Assembly: GCA_028696635.1 (NCBI GenBank)
Contig: JAQVGR010000159.1
Location: 1 to 5,242, forward strand
Length of the DNA stretch: 5,242 bases
Source: Candidatus Krumholzibacteriia bacterium
GTDB taxonomy: Bacteria > Krumholzibacteriota > Krumholzibacteriia > Krumholzibacteriales > Krumholzibacteriaceae
Direction: 5' to 3'
The position numbers and the translations under genes are program-made. Under the pieces are notes generated by a model that saw nothing but the letters and a program-made list of their open reading frames with translations, was not told the DNA's origin and did not search any database. Within the stretch, counting starts at the first letter, position 1. Every line of letters starts with the position of its first letter. Shown here one piece after another: positions 1 to 5,242 of this stretch.

Positions 1-227
1 CCGAACGAGGTGTGCCCGTGGCCGCGGATCGCCATGATCCGGCCCGCCAGCGCGACCGCCGCCCCGCCCGCGCAGAGCCGGTCGCCCGCCGCTACCGCCT
101 CGGCGATGCGGTGCGAGCGCTCGAAACGGTACGGCCAGGGCTCGACGCCCAGTCCGCGCAGAGTCTCGATCTTCGCGATCCGCCGCTCGCGCTCCTTCGC
201 GCCGTCGCCCGGTCCGGTCTCGCTCAC
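1..227 (-). CDS. lysS: Lysyl-tRNA synthetase, class II (3' end outside window)
   Basis: The enzyme charges tRNA-Lys with lysine using ATP in the cytoplasm. Only the first 75 residues are visible, covering the N-terminal helix and the start of the OB-fold tRNA-anticodon-binding domain. The recognisable signature is RRIAKIETLRGLGVEPWPYR (residues 15-34), followed by FERSHRIAEAV and then AGRIMAIRGHGHTSF (61-75). This matches the family's pattern of an Arg-rich helix, LR-x-x-G-x-x-P-x-P, and AGRIM-x-x-R near the first strands. The class II catalytic motifs lie beyond the window. The start is GTG at 227-225: an in-frame TGA lies eight codons upstream, no other in-frame start gives a sensible N-terminus, and AAGGA (241-237) lies 9 bases before it. 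The start is one base after the prfB stop, and prfB-lysS is a known conserved pair, which strengthens the call. A paralogue such as the EpmA/PoxA type is unlikely because those lack this N-terminal domain. Confidence 0.92.
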   Translation of the reverse strand, partial: MSETGPGDGAKERERRIAKIETLRGLGVEPWPYRFERSHRIAEAVAAGDRLCAGGAAVALAGRIMAIRGHGHTSF

Positions 228-228
228 G

Positions 229-1342
229 TCAGTTGTTCCTTTCCTTCCATCTCAGATACCCATCGATGAATATGTCGATTCCGCCGTCCATCACTGCCGG
301 CAGATTCCCCGTCTGGACGCCGGTGCGGTGGTCCTTCACGAGCGTGTACGGGTGAAAAACATAGCTCCTGATCTGGTTCCCCCAGGATATATCCTTCTTC
401 TCGCCCGCCGCCTTCGCCTTCTTCTCCTCCTCCTCCTCGAGCAGCCGGGCGTAGATGCGGGAGCGCAGCACCCGCATAGCCATCTCCCGGTTACGGTGCT
501 GCGAGCGCTCGTTCTGACACTGCACGACGATCCCCGTGGGGAAATGGGTGATGCGCACCGCCGAGGAGACCTTGTTCACGTGCTGCCCGCCGGCGCCGCT
601 CGCCCGGTAGGTATCGACGCGGATTTCGTCGGGATCGATCTCCACATCGAGATTGTCGTCGATCTCGGGATACACGTGCACGGCAGCGAACGACGTATGC
701 CTGCGGTGGTTTGCGTCGAACGGCGAGATGCGGACCAGACGGTGAATGCCGCTCTCCGACTTGAAGCGGCCGAACGCGAACTCCCCCGTGATCTCGATGG
801 TCGCGTTCTTGATCCCCGCCTCGTCTCCGGGCTGAAGATCGAGCAGCCGGTGATGAAAGCCGTGCTCGTCGAGATATCTCGTGTACATCCGCAGTAGCAT
901 CTCGGCCCAGTCCTGCGACTCGGTCCCGCCGGCGCCCGGATGGATGTTGATGATCGCGTTCCCCCTGTCGTGCTCCCCGGAGAGCAGCACGGCCATCTCG
1001 AACTCGGCGAGGCCCCCCCTGACCCGTTCAAGCTCCGCGCAGATCTCGCCGAGTATCGACTCGTCGTCCTCTCCGAGCGCGAGCAGCTCCCTGATCGCCT
1101 CGATGTCGGCCTGTATCGCGCGGTACGGCTCTATTCGCCCCTTGATCTCCCGCAGGCGGGCGAAGGTCCGATCAGCCTTCTCCCTGTCCCCCCAAAAATC
1201 CGGAGCGGACATCTGCTCCTCGATACGGGCGGTCTCCGCCTTCATCGACTCGAGGTCAAAGATACTCCTTGAGGCCGAGCAGCTGCTCCTCCATGCCGTC
1301 GACCGCTTCGGCGGCCTCGCGGGCCGTCATCCGCTCCTGCAT
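229..1342 (-). CDS. prfB: Peptide chain release factor 2, made by +1 programmed frameshifting
   Basis: RF2 recognises UGA and UAA in the ribosomal A site and triggers peptide release. The gene is read in two frames. ATG at 1342 opens 28 codons ending in LKEYL at CTT (1261-1259). A +1 shift at the following TGA then enters the second frame as DLES-MKAETARIEE. Joined, the protein is 370 residues, against 365 in E. coli. The stop-codon-reading tripeptide SPF is at 206-208 and the catalytic GGQ at 251-253, almost the E. coli positions (205-207 and 250-252). Residue 247, just before SGAGGQ, is alanine, as in most RF2 proteins, not the threonine of E. coli K-12. An acidic-basic stretch, EEEEEKK, begins at residue 302. 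The chosen start has GGTGA 7 bases upstream; a second in-frame ATG at 1330 is possible. An annotation that starts at the ATG at 1245 would drop 32 residues. The gene ends with TGA, one base before lysS. Confidence 0.96.
1255..1270 (-). promoter_or_regulatory. prfB +1 programmed frameshift site (RF2 autoregulation)
   Basis: The minus strand reads AAGGAG-TAT-CTT-TGA-C. The in-frame TGA (1258-1256) follows the slippery CTT codon (1261-1259), and a Shine-Dalgarno-like AAGGAG (1270-1265) sits three bases upstream of CTT. This is the same arrangement and spacing as in E. coli prfB (AGGGGG-TAT-CTT-TGA-C). In the known mechanism, when RF2 is scarce the ribosome pauses at UGA, the internal Shine-Dalgarno pairs with 16S rRNA, and peptidyl-tRNA-Leu slips from CUU to UUU, so translation resumes at GAC. 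When RF2 is abundant, a 28-residue peptide is released. The reading frames on both sides fit this exactly. Confidence 0.96.
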
Positions 1343-1349
1343 CGCCGCA

Positions 1350-1354
1350 TCACC
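1350..1354 (-). promoter_or_regulatory. Probable Shine-Dalgarno site of prfB
   Basis: GGTGA on the minus strand lies 7 bases before the ATG at 1342, within the 16-base coaE-prfB gap. It supports this start over the ATG at 1330, whose AGGAG is only 3 bases away. The gap is too short to hold a full promoter. A promoter inside coaE cannot be excluded by eye. Confidence 0.55.
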
Positions 1355-1358
1355 GCTT

Positions 1359-1967
1359 TCATCGCTTTCGGCTCCGCCCGTCGAGGAACTCGTCGCGCAG
1401 GCGGGCCGCTTCGGCGCGGACCTGCCCGATCGGCGCGTCCGTATCGATCTTCAGATCGGCCCGTTCCCAGTCCCGGGAGAGTGAGCGCTGCCGCTCAATG
1501 CGCTGCAGCGCCTCGGCGCGGGTGAATCCGTCCCTGCGCATCATGCGCCTGACGCGGACCTCCTCCGGCGCATCGGTGCGCACGGAAAGATCCGGCTTGA
1601 ACCTGAATTTATACTGGAAAAAGAGCAGCGCATCAAGAACTATGTACGGCGCCTGCCCCCTCAGTGACGAGATCCGTTCCCCGACGATCCGCTTCACGTA
1701 CGGCCTGATCAACCGGTTGAGCCTGTCGAGCGCCCGCTGTTCGGCGAAGACGACACCGGCCAGACGCATCCGGGATACGCGGTCTCCCGCCAGCACCCCG
1801 GGGCCGAACGCCGCGCGGAGCGACCGGGCGAACGACGGGTCCTCGAACGCCTCGTGCGCGAGCTCGTCGGCGTCGATGAGCGCCCCGCCCCGTTCGGCCA
1901 AGACGCGCGCCACGAGCGACTTGCCCGAGGCGATCGGACCGGTGACGACGATGAGAGGCGATTCCAT
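1359..1967 (-). CDS. coaE: Dephospho-CoA kinase (somewhat divergent)
   Basis: The product is 202 residues, the usual length for CoaE, which phosphorylates the 3'-hydroxyl of dephospho-CoA in the last step of CoA synthesis. A Walker A loop GPIASGKS spans residues 10-17 (K16, S17). It is followed by the family's DAD motif (32-34, in IDADELAHEAF), FGPGVL with a downstream R-x-x-LA-x-x-VF pattern (54-74), LIRPYV (86-91), LDALLFF (111-117), the R-x-x-x-Q of RIERQ (156-160) and ADLKID (170-175). Several usual residues differ: the HP dipeptide is RP (R88), PLLFE reads ALLFF (A113, F117), and the N of the late xDN motif is T176. The fold order and the polA neighbour still favour CoaE over another P-loop kinase. 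The ATG at 1967 has GGAGG 7 bases upstream and overlaps the polA stop as TGATG. The C-terminus is short and basic (GRSRKR). The stop is TGA at 1361-1359, 16 bases before prfB. Confidence 0.88.
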   Translation of the reverse strand: MESPLIVVTGPIASGKSLVARVLAERGGALIDADELAHEAFEDPSFARSLRAAFGPGVLAGDRVSRMRLAGVVFAEQRALDRLNRLIRPYVKRIVGERISSLRGQAPYIVLDALLFFQYKFRFKPDLSVRTDAPEEVRVRRMMRRDGFTRAEALQRIERQRSLSRDWERADLKIDTDAPIGQVRAEAARLRDEFLDGRSRKR

Positions 1968-4672
1968 CAGTGCGCCTCCAGCCAGTCGCCCCCGTACCCG
2001 ATGTCCACCTTCAGCGGGACGTCCAGACGCACTGCCGCCTCCATCCGCTCCCTGACGAGCGCGATCACGTCGTCGCGCTCGGCGCGCGGGACGTCGAAGA
2101 CGAGCTCGTCATGGACCTGGAGCACCATCCTCGTCCCGAAGCGCCGCGCTGAGAGCTCGCGGTCGATCTCGATCATCGCGATCTTGATCAGGTCCGCCGC
2201 GGTGCCCTGGATCGGCATGTTCACCGCGATGCGCTCGGACAGCGATCGCAGCCTGCCGTCCTCGCTGGCGATCTCGGGAAGGGGACGACGCCTGCCGAAC
2301 AGGGTCTGGGCGTATCCGTTCCCGCGCGCCTCCTCCTGCGCCCGCTCTATCCATGCCCGCACTCCCGGGTATGTCTCGAAGTACTCTTCGATGAAGCGCT
2401 TCGCCTCGTCGAACGGGATGCGCAGCTGCTGCGAAAGGGCCCTCGGCCCCTGCCCGTACATGACGCCGAAGTTAATCGTCTTCGCGCTCGCTCGCATCTG
2501 CGGCCGGACCCGCTCCTCGGGGACCCGGTAGATCCGCGAGGCGGTCCTCGTGTGGATGTCAGCCCCCTCGCCGAACGCGCCGCACAGTCCCTCGTCCCGC
2601 GAGAGGTGCGCCATGATCCGCAGCTCTATCTGGGAGTAGTCGGCGTCGACGAGCACGTTGCCGGGAGCGGGGACGAAGGCGCGCCTGATGCTCTTTCCGA
2701 GCTCGGTCCGTATCGGGATGTTCTGCAGATTGGGCTCGCTCGAGGAAAGTCTCCCCGTCGCCGTCACCGTCTGGTTGAAGGAGGTGTGGATCCGGCCGGT
2801 GCGGGGATTCACCAGACGCGGCAGCGCCTCCACGTAGGTGCCGGAGAGCTTCGTCAGCTGCCGGTGTTCGAGGATCAGCCCGGCGATCGGATGATCGACG
2901 GCCAGCTCGCCGAGGACCTGGCTGTCCGTCGACCGCCCCGTCTTCGTTTTGCGCCCCGCGGGAAGCCCGAGCTTGTCGAAGAGGACCTCCTGGAGCTGCC
3001 TGCCCGAGTTGATGTTGAACGTCTCTCCGGCGGCCTCGTAGATCCGTGCCGTCAGCCGTTCGATCTCCCCGGCGATGACGCTTCCGAGGTCCGCGAGGCG
3101 GCTCGTGTCGACCGCCATGCCGGACTGCTCCATCCGCTTCAGGACGAAACAGAGCGGCATCTCGATCTCCCTGAAAAGCGTTCCCGCCTCGGTCCCCTCG
3201 AGCTGCGGCTCGAAGAGCCTCCGAAGCCGGAGCGTATAATCGGCGTCCTCGCACGAATACTCGCACAGGCGATCGAGCGCCACGCGCCTGATGTCGCGCA
3301 CGCGGTCCCCCTTCTCGAACAGGTCGCCGTAGGGGATCATGCGGTGCCTGAAATGGTCGAGGGCGAGATTGTCGAGCGAGTGGGAACGCCGCGACGGATC
3401 GAGACAGTACGAGGCTATCATCGTGTCCCACCCGACCCCGCGCACCTCGAATCCGTGCGATTCGAGAACGAGAAGATCATACTTCACGTTGTGCCCCGTC
3501 TTTTCGATCCGCTCGTCGGCGAGGACCGGGCCGAGGGCCTCCCGGACCGCCGGCAGATCCGGGGCGGACGCGCCGGATTCGGCGAAGAGCCCCTCCCCGG
3601 ACTCTCCCGTCCCGACGGGCACGTACCATGCCCCTCCTTCCTCGACGGCGAACGATATGCCGACAAGCCGCGCCTCGAGCGGATCGAGCGAGGTCGTTTC
3701 GACGTCGAACACGAAGCCGCCCGAACCGGAAAGAACGCGGACGAGATCGCCGAGACCGCCGCCGTCGACGAGCCGGTAGGGAGGGGTACCGGCGCTCTTT
3801 CCCGTCCCGATGCCGAGCTCCTTGACGATCTGCGTGAACTCGAGGTCGACAAGCAGATCGAGCAGCCGGTCCTCGTCGGGTCTGCCGATCTCGAGGTCCT
3901 CGGGGGAGATCGTGACCGGCACCTCCCGCAGGGTGACCAGCTCCCTCGATCGCAGGGCGGACTCGCGGCCCTCCTCGATCTTACGCCGGACATGATCCGG
4001 CGCGATCTCGGCCGAACGCTCGAGGATTGCGTCGAGAGAGCCGAACTCGTGCATGAGCTTGAGCGCCGTCTTCTCCCCGATGCCCCTGACGCCGGGGATA
4101 TTGTCGACGCTGTCCCCCATAAGCGAGAGCAGATCGACGATCTGGCCCGGTTCGAGCCCGTACTTCGCCCGCACCATCTCCGGGCCTTCGTCCTCGTCGA
4201 TGCCGCTCCCCGAGGAAGGCCTGATCACGCGGACGCGGTCCGACAGGAGCTGGAAGAGATCCTTGTCTCCCGACACGATGCGCACGTCGTCCCCCGAGGC
4301 CTCGGCCCGTCTGGCCAGCGTCGCGATGATGTCGTCGGCTTCGTATCCGGGCATGACGGCGACGGGTATCCCGAGCGCCTCGAGAAGTTCGAAGATCAGA
4401 GGGAACTGATCGGCCATCTCGTCGGGCATCTCTTCGCGCTGAGCCTTGTACCCTCCGTACTCGCGGTGCCGGTCCGTCTCCTCCTCGCTGTCGAAGACGC
4501 ACGCCATCAGGGTGGGATGGTAGCGCTGCAGTATCTGCAGGACGACACGGAGAAATCCGAACGCGGCGCTCGTGTTTCGCCCCTTGGAATCGATCAGGGG
4601 GTTGCGTATGAAGGCGTAGTACGCCCGGTAGGCGATCGCATGCCCGTCGATGAGGAACAGGGTCCGCTTCAT
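1967..4672 (-). CDS. polA: DNA polymerase I, with 5' nuclease, proofreading and polymerase domains
   Basis: This is a 901-residue Pol I, slightly shorter than the 928 residues of E. coli, for gap repair and RNA primer removal. The 5' nuclease domain (about 1-290) keeps the metal-binding carboxylates D9, D61, E111, D113, D114, D136, D138, D187 and D190, plus a helix-hairpin-helix around NIPGVRGIGEKTA (191-203). The 3'-5' exonuclease domain (about 315-490) keeps FDVETTSLD (D322, E324), GHNVKYD (D399) and YSCEDAD (Y472, D476), so proofreading looks intact. The polymerase domain (about 500-901) shows motif A DYSQIELRI (D678), motif B RASAKTINFGVMYG (R727, K731, F735) and motif C QVHDE (H854, D855, E856). 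F735 matches E. coli F762, which is associated with discrimination against dideoxynucleotides. The frame stays open upstream to about 5101, but family similarity begins exactly at MKRTLFLIDG. A GGAGG lies 4 bases before that ATG, and the ATG overlaps the nadD stop as ATGA. The stop is TGA, sharing one base with the coaE ATG. Confidence 0.98.
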   Translation of the reverse strand: MKRTLFLIDGHAIAYRAYYAFIRNPLIDSKGRNTSAAFGFLRVVLQILQRYHPTLMACVFDSEEETDRHREYGGYKAQREEMPDEMADQFPLIFELLEALGIPVAVMPGYEADDIIATLARRAEASGDDVRIVSGDKDLFQLLSDRVRVIRPSSGSGIDEDEGPEMVRAKYGLEPGQIVDLLSLMGDSVDNIPGVRGIGEKTALKLMHEFGSLDAILERSAEIAPDHVRRKIEEGRESALRSRELVTLREVPVTISPEDLEIGRPDEDRLLDLLVDLEFTQIVKELGIGTGKSAGTPPYRLVDGGGLGDLVRVLSGSGGFVFDVETTSLDPLEARLVGISFAVEEGGAWYVPVGTGESGEGLFAESGASAPDLPAVREALGPVLADERIEKTGHNVKYDLLVLESHGFEVRGVGWDTMIASYCLDPSRRSHSLDNLALDHFRHRMIPYGDLFEKGDRVRDIRRVALDRLCEYSCEDADYTLRLRRLFEPQLEGTEAGTLFREIEMPLCFVLKRMEQSGMAVDTSRLADLGSVIAGEIERLTARIYEAAGETFNINSGRQLQEVLFDKLGLPAGRKTKTGRSTDSQVLGELAVDHPIAGLILEHRQLTKLSGTYVEALPRLVNPRTGRIHTSFNQTVTATGRLSSSEPNLQNIPIRTELGKSIRRAFVPAPGNVLVDADYSQIELRIMAHLSRDEGLCGAFGEGADIHTRTASRIYRVPEERVRPQMRASAKTINFGVMYGQGPRALSQQLRIPFDEAKRFIEEYFETYPGVRAWIERAQEEARGNGYAQTLFGRRRPLPEIASEDGRLRSLSERIAVNMPIQGTAADLIKIAMIEIDRELSARRFGTRMVLQVHDELVFDVPRAERDDVIALVRERMEAAVRLDVPLKVDIGYGGDWLEAH
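1975..1979 (-). promoter_or_regulatory. Shine-Dalgarno site of coaE
   Basis: GGAGG on the minus strand lies 7 bases before the coaE ATG, inside the last polA codons (those for W-L-E-A-H). With the TGATG stop-start overlap, this suggests that ribosomes finishing polA can restart on coaE. Confidence 0.75.
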
Positions 4673-5242
4673 GGCGCCTCCGGGGCGCGCGCAGCGTAGA
4701 GCCGCTGCTGACGTATGTACCGCTCGACGGCGGAGGGAACGAGGTATCTGATCGAACGCCCCTCCGCGACGAGAGCGCGGATCGCGCTCGACGAGATCGA
4801 GGTCGCGCATGTCTCGATGAATATGACCGCGGCCCCCGCCGGGACGGGGGCGCCCCGGCCGGTCCCCTCGCGCCGCATGGCGACGATCGTCGCATGCTCG
4901 AAGATCACGTCCGGGCGGCGCCACCCGGCCATCTCGGCGAGCGAATCGCTCCCCACGAGCAGGTACAGCCGATCCCGGCCATACCCGTCGGCCGCGAACC
5001 GCATGACGGACTGCCAGGTGTATGAGGAGTCTCCGCCCCCCTCGACGAGCGAGAGCCCGAACCGTTCGTTCCCCTCGATGGCCAGCTCGACCATGCGGCA
5101 CCGCTGCTCGAAGGGCGAGAGGGCGCGCTCGGTCTTGTGCGGCGGCTTGGCCGTCGGGATGAAGAGAACCCTGTCGAGGCCCGCGAAATCGAGGGCCCGC
5201 TCCGCAAGAATGAGATGACCCGTGTGGATCGGATCGAACGAA
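4669..5242 (-). CDS. nadD: Nicotinate-nucleotide adenylyltransferase NadD (5' end outside window)
   Basis: The enzyme transfers AMP from ATP to nicotinate mononucleotide, giving deamido-NAD in cytoplasmic NAD synthesis. The 190 visible residues cover nearly the whole protein. The fragment opens with SFDPIHTGH, the family's nucleotide-binding start including the HxGH motif (fragment residues 6-9). It continues with FIPTAKPPHK (27-36), an SYT segment at 73-75, GSDSLAEMAGW (97-107, the conserved GxD...W stretch) and the C-terminal ISSSAIR (149-155), equivalent to the family's ISSTxIR. Only about ten N-terminal residues, the initial strand and the GG of the GG[ST]FDPIH motif, should be missing beyond 5242. 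The first ATG in the visible part (5094) lies inside the fold and is not the start, because conserved sequence lies upstream of it. After SYT the sequence is WQSV rather than the common xDT[LI], a mild deviation. The stop is TGA at 4671-4669, overlapping the polA start by four bases. Identification is firm; the exact start cannot be seen. Confidence 0.95.
   Translation of the reverse strand, partial: SFDPIHTGHLILAERALDFAGLDRVLFIPTAKPPHKTERALSPFEQRCRMVELAIEGNERFGLSLVEGGGDSSYTWQSVMRFAADGYGRDRLYLLVGSDSLAEMAGWRRPDVIFEHATIVAMRREGTGRGAPVPAGAAVIFIETCATSISSSAIRALVAEGRSIRYLVPSAVERYIRQQRLYAARAPEAP
4677..4681 (-). promoter_or_regulatory. Shine-Dalgarno site of polA
   Basis: GGAGG on the minus strand lies within the last nadD codons and ends 4 bases before the ATG at 4672. 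It decides the polA start against the much longer open frame that continues upstream through nadD. The spacing is short but workable. Its position inside nadD suggests that translation of the two genes is coupled. Confidence 0.7.

Noticed and set aside
421..440. A short CTC/TCC repeat as a possible microsatellite
   Set aside because: It encodes the EEEEE run of RF2 in frame and is too short to call a repeat feature.
10..897. A plus-strand open frame of 295 codons antisense to prfB and lysS
   Set aside because: It is opposite two genes with clear family motifs, has no recognisable product, and its composition is that of a shadow frame.
1012..1018. A run of seven C bases (G on the coding strand) as a possible indel or slippage site within prfB
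   Set aside because: The RF2 frame continues unbroken with conserved sequence on both sides, so there is no sign of an error or of a second frameshift.
229..1245. prfB starting at the ATG at 1245 as a single-frame 338-residue gene
   Set aside because: Upstream sequence holds a perfect RF2 frameshift site and a 28-codon first frame with a start and Shine-Dalgarno. The full product then matches normal RF2 length.
1256..1258. prfB as a pseudogene or sequencing error because of the in-frame TGA
   Set aside because: The TGA is embedded in the exact conserved CTT-TGA-C context with a properly spaced internal Shine-Dalgarno, which is the normal regulated form of prfB.
2552..4699. A plus-strand open frame of 715 codons antisense to polA
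   Set aside because: It lies entirely opposite an unambiguous, fully conserved Pol I. Its translation has low-complexity Arg, Asp, Glu and Pro-rich composition with no recognisable domain. Long antisense frames are common in GC-rich codon usage.
4672..5101. An N-terminal extension of polA, since its frame stays open through nadD
   Set aside because: The extension overlaps the strongly conserved NadD frame, looks like Arg and Gly-rich shadow sequence, and Pol I similarity begins at the ATG at 4672, which has its own Shine-Dalgarno site.

Overview
This 5.2 kb window comes from a GC-rich bacterial chromosome. It carries five housekeeping genes, all on the minus strand, in the transcription order nadD (partial) - polA - coaE - prfB - lysS (partial). 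I see no RNA gene, mobile element, CRISPR array, repeat family, terminator or intergenic promoter. Both ends of the window cut through genes. No non-coding gap exceeds 16 bases.

Layout, read along the minus strand from high to low coordinates. NadD, an NAD biosynthesis enzyme, enters at 5242 without its first few residues and ends at 4669. It overlaps polA by 4 bases (ATGA). PolA (4672-1967) is a full-length, three-activity DNA polymerase I. It overlaps coaE by one base (TGATG). CoaE (1967-1359) is a somewhat divergent dephospho-CoA kinase. Sixteen bases later comes prfB (1342-229), peptide chain release factor 2. It is read through a classical +1 programmed frameshift at an in-frame TGA (1258-1256), so a single-frame reading loses its first 32 residues. 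One base after the prfB stop, lysS (lysyl-tRNA synthetase) starts with GTG at 227 and runs off the window at position 1.

The overlaps, the tiny gaps and the Shine-Dalgarno sequences lying inside upstream coding sequence suggest one polycistronic transcript with translational coupling; this is inference. The genes combine cofactor synthesis (NAD, CoA), DNA repair and replication, and translation (termination and Lys-tRNA charging). The prfB-lysS pair is known from Escherichia coli and other bacteria, and polA near coaE is seen in several phyla. I do not recognise the full five-gene order from a specific model organism, so the host cannot be placed beyond 'GC-rich bacterium'. An uncultivated lineage is possible but unproven.

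I found no previously undescribed system here. The most notable items are the prfB frameshift site, the exclusive use of TGA stops around the release factor that reads TGA, and the altered motifs of CoaE.
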